Of a stretch of DNA of 64,000 nucleotides, positions 10,142-17,605 are shown one piece after another. How positions within the stretch are numbered: position 1 is the first letter of the stretch; the number at the start of each line of letters is the position of its first letter. The notes under the pieces are model-generated. The model searched no databases, had not been told where the DNA came from, and saw nothing but the letters and a program-made list of their open reading frames with translations. The DNA is from an uncultured Candidatus Entotheonella sp. (GTDB lineage Bacteria > Tectomicrobia > Entotheonellia > Entotheonellales > Entotheonellaceae): assembly GCA_951828535.1 (NCBI GenBank), contig OX639990.1:1971300-2035299 (forward strand), in the 5' to 3' direction. The position numbers and the translations under genes are program-made.

Positions 10142-12316
10142 TCATGCCTCCTGACGGGAAGCGGCTGCGTCAAACAACGGCCCCAACCTCGTCGCACTCA
10201 CTTCCTTGGTCGCCGCCTGCTTGGCGATTCCTTCAGCATCCCCGAAAGCACCTACTGCGTCGGCAAGCGCGGCAATCTTCTTTGTTGTCGGCAGGACGCG
10301 ATTCCAGCCGCGGCGAAGCTGCCTCACCGCCAATCGAGTCAGGTGCCCAAAGACAATGCACCGCGTGTCCCCAGGCGTGGCCTGCCTGCCGGTAGCCGCC
10401 AACGCGGCCAGATCGTCACTCACGATGGCCGCCAGTTGTTCGGGGGAATCCGCATGCCAACCCGCCTCAGCCGGCTCCGAAGCCCGGCACACGAACACCG
10501 TGTCAATGATCGACGACGTAGTGCCGTGAATATGGATGGAGCCGCCCATTTCCGCCGGGCAGGGAAACGAGGCGGTACAGACGAGACCCGCGTCCAGAAT
10601 CGCCATCCCGACGGCGTAGTACGCTTCCAGCTTGTTGTGATGAAAGGTAAACGCCAGCGGACCGCCCGGTTTCAAGGCCACGGCCATGCGCGAATAAACC
10701 TCGGACAATCCCTCCGCGAAATGCTCCAGACTGCGTTCTGCCGTGACATTGCCCGTCAACTCATCCGGCGACCGTGTAGATGTTCGGTCAAAACCCTCGG
10801 CCTCGTCCCCGACAAGGCGACGCAGCCAGACGTAGCAGAAGTCCATCAACTCCCCATACTGCACGTTGCCGAAATAGGGTGGGTCCGTAAACACGGCGTC
10901 AAGGCTCTCCGGCGCCAGCCAAGCCTTCGTGGCGCTCTCGCAATGCAGGGTGACGGAGCGGCGGCGACCGTTAAGCTTTTCCCCAATCCATTCGCCACGC
11001 ACCGGCACCCGAACGTTGCGCGAGCCGTGCCGCCGGACTTCGTACGGCGCTTCGCAATAACGCTTCGCCCGGATGTACTTCTCAACGATATTGGACCAGC
11101 CGCCCGAGCCGACATTGGCACCGGAGGCAGCAATAATTCCCAGCAGATTGGATTCACATTGCACGAGTCCAACAGGAAAACCGTGCACAGAGAAAATGTC
11201 CAAGGCCTTGAGCGCCATTGTGTCGTAGCGGCAAAGCAGGTTCTGGTAGCGCAGTAAGTCGGAAAGGTTGGTCGCCAAAGCATCGCGTGTGGGCCGGTCG
11301 TCAATTCCGGAAATCAACCGGCAACTCAATTCCAGCCCCAGAAGCTGGCGCGGGTTGAACATGTCCCGGTAGCGGGCATAACCCCATCTGCGCAACCGAT
11401 CGGTTTCGTCTCCCGGCGGAACCTCCTCATCTGGCACAAAGCGAGGGGTGAGTTGCTCCCAGCGCTGGCAGGCGGCAGCCACGCGCGCCAAGTCCTCCGC
11501 GTCCGGCTTCTTGAAGAACCGGCCTCTGTGCCCCGCCTTGCGCTTGGGATTGTGATATTCGATGGCGAACAAACGATGCCCAAGGGGCCGCCGCGCTTCA
11601 CCAGGGTAGACATTCGACTGCCCGCAGTGCGGGCAGTCGCAGCGGCCACGGCGGGCAGGCCCCTGCTGGCGAAGTGCAGCGCCGCAGGTGCCACAATGCC
11701 CGGGCATTCGCTTGTCCTCGACTTCGTTGAGATCACCGCAGGCCGGACAGACCAATACGTTTTTCGGGTGTCGGCGGTTCTCGGCAAGCACGTATCCGGG
11801 GAAGAGGTCGAACGGCCTCGCGCAGGCTCGGCAATGGAGCACCTTGACCCATAGAAAGGATTTAACGGGGATCTCGGCGTCGCCATAGAGGGGGCAGGCG
11901 GTGAGGTAATGCGGTTCAAGGTCAGCGCGTAGTTCATTGATGAGGCCGTGGGCGGTCCGCCGGTAGGCGTCTATGTCGAGTTGTTCGATTTCCCGGCGCA
12001 CGATCCAGGCAGCCATCGGGTTGATGTCGAAGCCATGCACGTCGCAACCCAAGCGGTTCGCTTCGATCAAAGGCGTGCCGCCGCCCATGAACGGGTCTGC
12101 GATGCGGATACCGGAAAAATCGTTGGATCGGAAGAAGGTGCGGTCCAGGCGGTCGTTCCCGAATTCCGCCAGCAGAAGGGCGCGAAACAAAGTCCCGGGA
12201 CGGCGGGCAAACCATTTGTGGACGCCAATGATCGGGCGATAGTTCTGCTGAATCTGTTTCTCTCGCAACGCCATGGCACCGACGAAGGAAACATCGAAAC
12301 GTTGTTCGATAGTCAT
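10142..12316 (-). CDS. Zinc-ribbon DNA methyltransferase (COG1743-like)
   Basis: The 724-residue product has an N-terminal HKWFARRPGTLFRALLL segment related to the WWARRP opening of DUF1156 methylases. The SAM-binding motif I is DPFMGGGTPLIE (residues 74-85) and catalytic motif IV is TDPPYFGN (near residue 476), typical of exocyclic amino-methylases (N6-adenine or N4-cytosine). Between them is a cysteine-rich insert (CRAC, CPAC, CGTC, CPHC) expected to bind zinc. The nuclease gene follows with a one-base gap, forming a two-gene restriction-modification operon. It is a distinct, shorter relative of the 978-residue methylase at 27048. Confidence 0.88.
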   Translation of the reverse strand: MTIEQRFDVSFVGAMALREKQIQQNYRPIIGVHKWFARRPGTLFRALLLAEFGNDRLDRTFFRSNDFSGIRIADPFMGGGTPLIEANRLGCDVHGFDINPMAAWIVRREIEQLDIDAYRRTAHGLINELRADLEPHYLTACPLYGDAEIPVKSFLWVKVLHCRACARPFDLFPGYVLAENRRHPKNVLVCPACGDLNEVEDKRMPGHCGTCGAALRQQGPARRGRCDCPHCGQSNVYPGEARRPLGHRLFAIEYHNPKRKAGHRGRFFKKPDAEDLARVAAACQRWEQLTPRFVPDEEVPPGDETDRLRRWGYARYRDMFNPRQLLGLELSCRLISGIDDRPTRDALATNLSDLLRYQNLLCRYDTMALKALDIFSVHGFPVGLVQCESNLLGIIAASGANVGSGGWSNIVEKYIRAKRYCEAPYEVRRHGSRNVRVPVRGEWIGEKLNGRRRSVTLHCESATKAWLAPESLDAVFTDPPYFGNVQYGELMDFCYVWLRRLVGDEAEGFDRTSTRSPDELTGNVTAERSLEHFAEGLSEVYSRMAVALKPGGPLAFTFHHNKLEAYYAVGMAILDAGLVCTASFPCPAEMGGSIHIHGTTSSIIDTVFVCRASEPAEAGWHADSPEQLAAIVSDDLAALAATGRQATPGDTRCIVFGHLTRLAVRQLRRGWNRVLPTTKKIAALADAVGAFGDAEGIAKQAATKEVSATRLGPLFDAAASRQEA

Positions 12317-12409
12317 GACCGCCCCCCGGACAACTGGCTTGGTGTGGTTGCACCGGCGGACCGCGATTGCTCCCCATGCCGGTCGGTCTCGCGCATTGCC
12401 TATGCATCA

Positions 12410-12619
12410 TCACCGCACTGTCTGAGTATAACGTGAAACTGCTCTCACAGGTTTGCCGCCCACCGCCTCGGCGGCTGCGTCTTTCATGGTGCCGGCCAGG
12501 ACGGCGTAAGTGACGGTCCAGGCGTCGTTGACCTCGGAGGTGAAGAGGTCCCCGAGGCCCTGTTCGAGGGTCCAGAGCAGCGCGGCAGCCACGGTGCCGT
12601 AATGCCGATCGGTTTTGAA
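12410..12619 (-). pseudogene. Remnant of a bacterial globin (C-terminal third)
   Basis: The minus-strand frame encodes about 68 residues resembling the last helices of single-domain bacterial globins, with HYGTVAAALLWTLEQGLGD and DAWTVTYAVLAGTMKDAA, followed by a natural stop. The preceding two thirds, including the CD and E helices, are missing. Upstream of about 12620 the frame is non-homologous and instead matches an antitoxin on the opposite strand. The fragment looks like a deletion or rearrangement product rather than a functional gene. Confidence 0.65.
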
Positions 12620-12862
12620 CTCACTGCGTCGTTCCTCCAGGCCATGTATCGCGGCACGGAGGAAGACCCGGGCGACGGCAGCATGATCCGTGCCGCTCTG
12701 AAGGATATCGCACGGGCGCAGAACATGAGTCTGCTGGCCCGTGACATCGGGATGAGCCGCGAAGGGCTTTACAAGGCGCTGTCCGAGAACGGCAACCCCA
12801 GCTTCGCCACGGTCACGCGGATCATGCGGGCACTGGGTATGCAGTTGCGGATCACGGTGTAG
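12602..12862 (+). CDS. HigA-like addiction-module antitoxin, probably N-terminally truncated
   Basis: The 86-residue product carries the helix-turn-helix of the HigA-type antidote family: IRAALKDIARAQNMS, LARDIGMSREGLYKALS and NPSFATVTRIMRALGMQL. Family members usually have about 25 more N-terminal residues (a YLxxPE-type segment). Here the first codons overlap the globin remnant on the other strand, so the N-terminus seems to have been lost at a rearrangement junction. No RelE/HigB-type toxin gene lies beside it. It may be a solitary DNA-binding remnant. Confidence 0.65.
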   Translation: MPIGFELTASFLQAMYRGTEEDPGDGSMIRAALKDIARAQNMSLLARDIGMSREGLYKALSENGNPSFATVTRIMRALGMQLRITV

Positions 12863-12959
12863 CGGCTCGCGCCGGATAGTTGACATAAGGCGGGGTTATC
12901 CGAAGTTGACGAAAGCGGGAGAAAAAAGCGATGGCTCGCGACGACGACAGACTGAATTT

Positions 12960-13120
12960 ACCCGCTACCGACGTTCCGGAACGCCGCTTTGCTGCTCCCA
13001 GCCTTGCTCGCGACGGTACTGGGCGCTGATTTGCAGGGCCGGGGTGGAAGCGTTTGAACGGGGTGATTACGCCGCTGCCATGCGTGAATGGCGTCCGCTG
13101 GTCGATGGTGGCTTGCCGGA
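12960..13120 (+). pseudogene. Frameshifted, truncated Sel1-repeat protein
   Basis: One frame encodes a signal-peptide-like stretch, NAALLLPALLATVLGADLQ. After base 13037 the sense shifts to another frame encoding GVEAFERGDYAAAMREWRPL, the usual first unit of exported Sel1/TPR-like proteins. Removing one G from the GGG at 13036-13038 joins the two parts into a normal mature N-terminus. The similarity ends after about 25 residues, so the gene is both frameshifted and truncated. The remaining sequence up to 13300 shows no further coding signal I trust. Confidence 0.55.
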
Positions 13121-13306
13121 TGTCAACGGCACGCAGAGCTGTCTGGTTTTCGGCACATCAAGAGGTTCCAACCCGGGTAATCGGCCCGAACCGGCCTTGA
13201 CCGCCTCCCTTTTGTGGACTTTTGCCATTGCCCTTGACATTATTGCGCAGTGCTTTTCCGGAGGGTAACGACTCGTACCTATAAGTAAGGCGTCAGGAGG
13301 ATCATC

Positions 13307-13771
13307 ATGATACAGGCCCGCAAACTTGGTCACGTGGTGTTGAAAGTACGTGACGTGCAAGTGTCCAAAGCATTTTATACCCGCGTGCTTGGGCTACAGG
13401 TGGCCCATGAAGCCCGCCAACGGGGTGCGGTGTTCCTGAGCTTTGGCACGGAGCACCACGATCTCGCCTTGTTCCAACTGGCCACGGGGGAGACGCCCGC
13501 GGCCACGCAGCCCGGCCTGCATCATACGGCCTGGCAGCTCGAGAGCTTCGAGGCGCTGCAGGATGCCCATCGAGAACTGGGCCGGCTTGGCATTGCGGTT
13601 GAGGCCACTACCGAACACAACGTGACCCGCAGTGTCTACTTCCATGATCCGGATGGCAACCGGGTGGAACTTTATTGCGATATGGTGCCGAATGGCTTTG
13701 AAGCCATGCAGACGCTCGGCCCCGTCAGTATGCCCTTGAACATGGAGACGGGTGAGGCCGTCAGCCAGTAA
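13307..13771 (+). CDS. VOC-family (glyoxalase/extradiol dioxygenase-like) protein
   Basis: The 154-residue product has two beta-alpha-beta-beta-beta modules of the vicinal oxygen chelate fold. LGHVVLKVRDV at residues 7-17 supplies the first metal histidine, LHHTAWQL near residue 67 the second, and DPDGNRVELYCD near residue 118 the glutamate. It could be a metal-dependent lyase, dioxygenase or resistance protein; the family alone does not decide. It is preceded by AGGAGG at 13296, seven or so bases before the ATG. It stands alone between decayed genes and looks intact. Confidence 0.88.
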   Translation: MIQARKLGHVVLKVRDVQVSKAFYTRVLGLQVAHEARQRGAVFLSFGTEHHDLALFQLATGETPAATQPGLHHTAWQLESFEALQDAHRELGRLGIAVEATTEHNVTRSVYFHDPDGNRVELYCDMVPNGFEAMQTLGPVSMPLNMETGEAVSQ

Positions 13772-13804
13772 TCGCATCATTGTCTGGCAACCCTTCCAGG
13801 ACAC

Positions 13805-14032
13805 CTAGACCTTTGCCGCGACGGCCTCAATCTCGAGCAGAAAACCGCTCCACACCAAGCCGGCGCCGATGAGCAGCATCGATGCCGGCCGCGCGTCGCC
13901 CAGGAAGCGCGACCGGACCTTGACATAATCCCGAACGTCCCGCTCGTGCATGGGTTGGGCCTGCGCAGTGACGCAGGCCATCAAGAGCGCCAGAGCACCC
14001 AATAAAACGGGTTGCAAAACGGTATTCGACAC
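13805..14032 (-). pseudogene. Internally deleted RidA/YjgF-like exported protein
   Basis: From the GTG at 14032 the frame encodes a clear signal peptide (LQPVLLGALALLMACVTAQAQ). It then jumps within about ten residues to the typical C-terminal end of RidA proteins, RSRFLGDARPAS followed by FLLEIEAVAAKV. A complete family member would have roughly 80 more residues between these parts. The deletion is in frame, so a 75-residue peptide could still be made, but the trimer-forming core and active-site cleft are absent. Confidence 0.55.
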
Positions 14033-14137
14033 GGTGCGATTTCCTCCGAAGCGCGGGTGGCATTCAACTTCCCGGCGCCAGGCCGGGCGGCAAAGGTACA
14101 ACTGGCGCTTACTATGAAGGCACCGTGTTAAGGTTTG

Positions 14138-14929
14138 TTAAGCGAACACGACTTCGGCCGAACCCAGCCCCTCGACGGTCACCCGCACCCGGTCGCCCCA
14201 CTCGACCCACTGGGTGGCCACGACGCTGCCGGTGAGAACGACCTGGCCGCGGCGCAAACCGATTCCGTATACCGCGAGCTGATTGGCCAGCCACGCCAGC
14301 GCCGTCAGCGGATGCCCCAGCACATCGCCGCCCCTGCCCCGCCCGCGTTCCTCGCCGTTGATGGCCATCATGCCCGGCAGCGCGGCGAGATCGAGCCGAC
14401 GCCAGTCCGCGTCGGCGGCTCCCAGCACGATGCCCGCCTGGAAGAAGTCGTCGGCAATCAGGGTCGGCGTGTCCAGCGAGCGCCAGTCGGCATAGCGATC
14501 ATCGACGATCTCGATGGCCGCCATGCACGCCCCAACTGCCTCGGCCACCTGCGCCTTCGCAAACGGCGCCGCCTCCGCCGGCAGGTCGGCATCCAGCCGA
14601 ACGGCGATCTCGCACTCGACGCCGGGATGGACGTAACCTGCGTGCGCCACCTCGGCGGGCGACCGGTGCACCCCGTTCGCCAGCACCCCGCCGCCGCACG
14701 GGTTGTGAATGTCCAGATAGTCCTGCATCACCTGGCTCGTGGCGCCGATCTTATAGCCCGCCAAATCGCCGCCGCCAGCCCGGATCAGTTGTTCACGCAG
14801 CGCAAACTGCACGGCATACGCCGCGTCCTCGCTCGCCGGGCGGCACGCCTCCGGCAATCCCGGCAACCGCTCGCCCCGCAGCCGGTTCTGCGCCAACAGG
14901 GTGGCGGCGTGTTCGGTGGCTGTTGTCAT
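14138..14929 (-). CDS. 2-keto-4-pentenoate hydratase family protein
   Basis: The 263-residue product belongs to the fumarylacetoacetate hydrolase-fold hydratase/decarboxylase group (MhpD/DmpE/HpcG-like). Members hydrate 2-hydroxypenta-2,4-dienoate or decarboxylate oxalocrotonate in meta-cleavage pathways. Visible signatures are GYKIGATS near residue 58, the metal-binding VECEIAVRL near residue 104, AIEIVDDRY near residue 138, and the closing strand GDRVRVTVEGLG. The length is normal for the family. No other aromatic-degradation gene is nearby, so the true substrate is uncertain. It is divergent from the exported protein at 15343. Confidence 0.9.
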   Translation of the reverse strand: MTTATEHAATLLAQNRLRGERLPGLPEACRPASEDAAYAVQFALREQLIRAGGGDLAGYKIGATSQVMQDYLDIHNPCGGGVLANGVHRSPAEVAHAGYVHPGVECEIAVRLDADLPAEAAPFAKAQVAEAVGACMAAIEIVDDRYADWRSLDTPTLIADDFFQAGIVLGAADADWRRLDLAALPGMMAINGEERGRGRGGDVLGHPLTALAWLANQLAVYGIGLRRGQVVLTGSVVATQWVEWGDRVRVTVEGLGSAEVVFA

Positions 14930-14971
14930 GGTTGGCTCCTTTCATGGGTGCGGAAGTCCATCGATGAGGAA

Positions 14972-14997
14972 GCCGGATCAGGGTGCGCTAATCCGGC
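14972..14997. repeat. GTCGGAT-type dispersed palindrome
   Basis: The sequence reads GCCGGAT, a GC-rich centre, then ATCCGGC, and forms an imperfect hairpin. Related palindromes lie at 46132 and 50802, with partial copies near 52211 and 56833. All are intergenic or at gene edges, as expected of a REP-like family. Confidence 0.6.
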
Positions 14998-15000
14998 CCG

Positions 15001-15032
15001 CATTGACACACATTCCCACATTGACACACATT
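15001..15032. repeat. Two direct copies of a 14-bp unit
   Basis: CATTGACACACATT occurs at 15001-15014 and again at 15019-15032 (period 18). The whole 14930-15342 stretch has no credible gene: besides this repeat it holds the palindrome at 14972 and the G-rich repeat at 15101. The rest is unassigned leader between two divergent genes. Confidence 0.6.
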
Positions 15033-15100
15033 AAGAAATCCCCCATGGCCTCCCCAAGGCCGCATCGAGAACCATGAAACTAGCTCCCGGAGCGACCGCC

Positions 15101-15133
15101 GCCCCCCTGACAAGGGGGGTTGGGGGGTTACAT
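15101..15133. repeat. C6/G6 hairpin repeat
   Basis: A CCCCCC-TGACAA-GGGGGG hairpin is followed by TTGGGGGGTTA. Read on the other strand it matches the copy at 35621-35656 over about 30 bases. Both copies sit within the MoxR-type cluster, one in its leader and one just upstream of moxR. Confidence 0.6.
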
Positions 15134-15342
15134 GTTTCCCCCAGGTTGGACCTCGTCCCCCACCCGGTGGATGCCCGCCTGCACGGGACATGGGCACCCA
15201 CATGGGATGCCCCTACGACGGTAGGAGGCGCTGCACAGGCTATTTTCATAGTAAGGACGGATCGAGTCCGCATATACTGGCGACTCGAGACGCTGACATC
15301 CGCCATTCGTATGTTGAAACCTGTCAAGGACTGGCTGAACAC

Positions 15343-17283
15343 ATGACCGGAGTTTGTGTGCGGCGCTTCATACTCTGCCTGTGGTGGGCGGCGGTGCCGG
15401 GGCTGGTGGGGGCCGAGGTGACGATCGAGGCGCGGCTGGGGCTGCAGGAGACGGTACGGCTGGAGAAGTGGAACCAGGTCATCGTGCGGCTGCACAACAA
15501 CGGCGCGCCGGTAGCCGGTACGCTGGGCGTACGGGTGTGGCGTGGAAGCGAGATACGGGGGGATTTGCACGTCACCAGCTTCACGCAGCCGGTATCGCTG
15601 TCGCACCGGGCGCGCAAACGGTTTACCTTCACGGTGCCGATTACCAGCATCAACCGTCCCATCGAGGTGTTTCTGCGCCGCGGCGAGGAAGTGCTGCAGC
15701 AGCACAACCTCGACCTGCGAACGGCCCTGAGCGCCGAACAGGTCATCCTCGGCCTAACGCGCGACCTGAGCCTGGATTTTCTGGCAACGCTGCTGCCCAC
15801 CCATACCCGTATCGTCTACCTGCCGCAAGACGAATTGCCACAACACTGGTACGGCTACGACAGCGTGTCCGCTGTGGTGCTCAAGGGGTTGTCGCTGCAA
15901 CCCCTGTCGGAAGCCCAGGCGCGGGCGCTGCGGCAGTGGATCGCCGGTGGCGGCACCCTGGTGGTGGCCAGCGATTCGCGCTACGCCCTGCTCACGGAAC
16001 CACGATTGCAGGCGTTGCTGCCGGTGCAGGTGCTCGGCGTTGAGCAGCGCGACGGCCTGCCCGAATTGGCGGCGCATTATGGCGTGCCGCTACAGCCGGC
16101 ACCGCTCATCGCCATGCGAGCGCGTCTGACGCAGGGTGAGGTATGGGTCGGCAGCGCCAATATGCCCCTGCTGGCGCAACGCGCCTTCGGCAGTGGACGG
16201 GTCGTCTTTCTGGCGGTCGATTACGCCACCAAGCCCCTGGCTGGCTGGCGCGGCAACCAAGCCCTGTGGCACGACATGTTGCAACCCGCCGAGCGCATCG
16301 ACTTTAGCCGCGTGTTCACCGAACTCGGGCTGCGCGATGAGCGGCACCCGGCGGTGGAAATCCTGTCGCGCCCGATTCTGCTCTACCCCTCGCACGTCAC
16401 CCTCGGCGCGCTCCTGGCCGCCTACTGCGGCGCCCTCGGCGGCCTCTTTTGGGTCATCAAACGGCGCCGACTGCGCCACGTCGCGGTGGGGCTTGCCGTG
16501 GCCCTGCTCCTTCTGGCGTTCACCGCCGCCGGCTACGGCCTGCTGGCGCAGCACAGCCTGCAACACTCGGCCCTGGCGTTTGATCTCACCACCCTGGAAG
16601 TGCTGCCCGATACCGGCTACAGCCGCTTGCGCGGCGCGGTCGGCGTGTTTTCGGTGCACGGCGGGCGCTACACCCTGCCCCTGCAACAGCCCGAAACGAT
16701 GATGCGGCACACCTTTACGCGCGGCGCCGGGCCGGCCGGTGAGGCGCTCGAGGTCGGAACCGCCGAATCGACCGCTATCCGCCATATCGACCTCGGACCC
16801 TGGACGCTGCGGGTGTTCTCGCTGGAGGCCATGGCCCCAACGCCCGTGCGGGTGCGGGCCGAACGGCAGGCAGGCAGCTTAAGCGTACGGGTCGACAACC
16901 CCGGCGCCCTGCCCCTGCACGCCGCCGCCATCCTGCACCGCGGCAATCCGTCGCCCCTCGGCACCATCACCCCTGGACAGGCCGTATCCGTGGTTCTGCC
17001 CGACACGCCGCAACGGCCCGAACCGCCGTCGCACGAACGCCTGTGGCAGACCGTGTTCGCGCACAGCCCGCTGTCCGGCAGCCGACGCCTCGCCTACATG
17101 CAGGAGGTGTTGCTGCGCCACTATTTCAACGACCGCCGCCTCGCCGACCACGACGCCCCGTTTCTCACCGGTTGGCTCCTCACCCCAAGCACCGTACATC
17201 CCGACGCCGGCGCGCCGCACACCTGGGGTCTGACGCTGCTCGTCAGTCCGCTACAACATCAGTCTCAGAGACCCCCAAAATGA
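15343..17283 (+). CDS. Exported/membrane protein of the MoxR-VWA cluster
   Basis: From the ATG at 15343 the 646-residue product begins with a signal peptide (residues 1-24, ending LVGA). Beta-rich exported domains follow, then a glutamine-amidotransferase-like segment (ALRQWIAGGGTLVVASDS near residue 201). Two transmembrane helices lie at about residues 353-370 and 382-402, and a further beta-rich domain ends the protein. I chose this start because it places the signal peptide at the N-terminus; a reading from 15190 adds 51 residues without such character. The stop forms an ATGA overlap with a permease start whose continuation is now 16 kb away. Its role is probably structural or envelope-related, like other Bat-cluster proteins. 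Confidence 0.8.
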   Translation: MTGVCVRRFILCLWWAAVPGLVGAEVTIEARLGLQETVRLEKWNQVIVRLHNNGAPVAGTLGVRVWRGSEIRGDLHVTSFTQPVSLSHRARKRFTFTVPITSINRPIEVFLRRGEEVLQQHNLDLRTALSAEQVILGLTRDLSLDFLATLLPTHTRIVYLPQDELPQHWYGYDSVSAVVLKGLSLQPLSEAQARALRQWIAGGGTLVVASDSRYALLTEPRLQALLPVQVLGVEQRDGLPELAAHYGVPLQPAPLIAMRARLTQGEVWVGSANMPLLAQRAFGSGRVVFLAVDYATKPLAGWRGNQALWHDMLQPAERIDFSRVFTELGLRDERHPAVEILSRPILLYPSHVTLGALLAAYCGALGGLFWVIKRRRLRHVAVGLAVALLLLAFTAAGYGLLAQHSLQHSALAFDLTTLEVLPDTGYSRLRGAVGVFSVHGGRYTLPLQQPETMMRHTFTRGAGPAGEALEVGTAESTAIRHIDLGPWTLRVFSLEAMAPTPVRVRAERQAGSLSVRVDNPGALPLHAAAILHRGNPSPLGTITPGQAVSVVLPDTPQRPEPPSHERLWQTVFAHSPLSGSRRLAYMQEVLLRHYFNDRRLADHDAPFLTGWLLTPSTVHPDAGAPHTWGLTLLVSPLQHQSQRPPK

Positions 17284-17312
17284 TCCCCATACCCGGCAGG
17301 AAGGCGCTGCGC
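17265..17312 (+). repeat. Left copy of the direct repeat flanking the defence island
   Basis: These 48 bases span the last codons of the exported protein and the first eleven codons of a permease. The matching copy is at 33274-33320. The two differ by one single-base indel and two substitutions. The length and the sparing of both host genes resemble attachment-site duplication more than a short target-site duplication. Confidence 0.85.
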
Positions 17313-17315
17313 TAA
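17280..17315 (+). pseudogene. Eleven-codon stub of the cluster permease
   Basis: ATG at 17280 encodes MIPIPGRKALR and then stops. The same eleven residues open the intact permease at 33288. The stub overlaps the upstream stop as ATGA, which is the arrangement expected in an uninterrupted operon. It marks the point where the cluster was opened by the island. Confidence 0.85.
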
Positions 17316-17605
17316 TCCAAACTGCTTTGACGTCGCGCGAAATGTTCCAGCTATACAAGGATCAGAGCAGGAATAACGGCTCCCCCAGGGGAAACTGTCC
17401 CTCATGAACACAGTCATTGTGTCGAGTCCCCCGCTTGCTAACGGCCCCGCTTGTGTACGATACTGCCCCCAGATTTCCACTCACCCAAATGGACCAGGAG
17501 ATGGGCTATTTCGGTATCGTGGCCACGCTGGTGATCAACAAATGCCAATGCTCAACGGAAACGATGCCGGTCGAGCGCCAGAAAAACACATGGGTGATAT
17601 AGACC
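17316..17605 (+). promoter_or_regulatory. Leader of the defence island with a possible promoter
   Basis: No gene is supported in this stretch. A possible sigma70 promoter is TTGCTA (17435-17440), an 18-base spacer, and GATACT (17459-17464), about 140 bases before the DUF499 ATPase start. This match is only moderate. A GGGTGA at 17592 lies slightly far from the GTG start. Confidence 0.3.
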
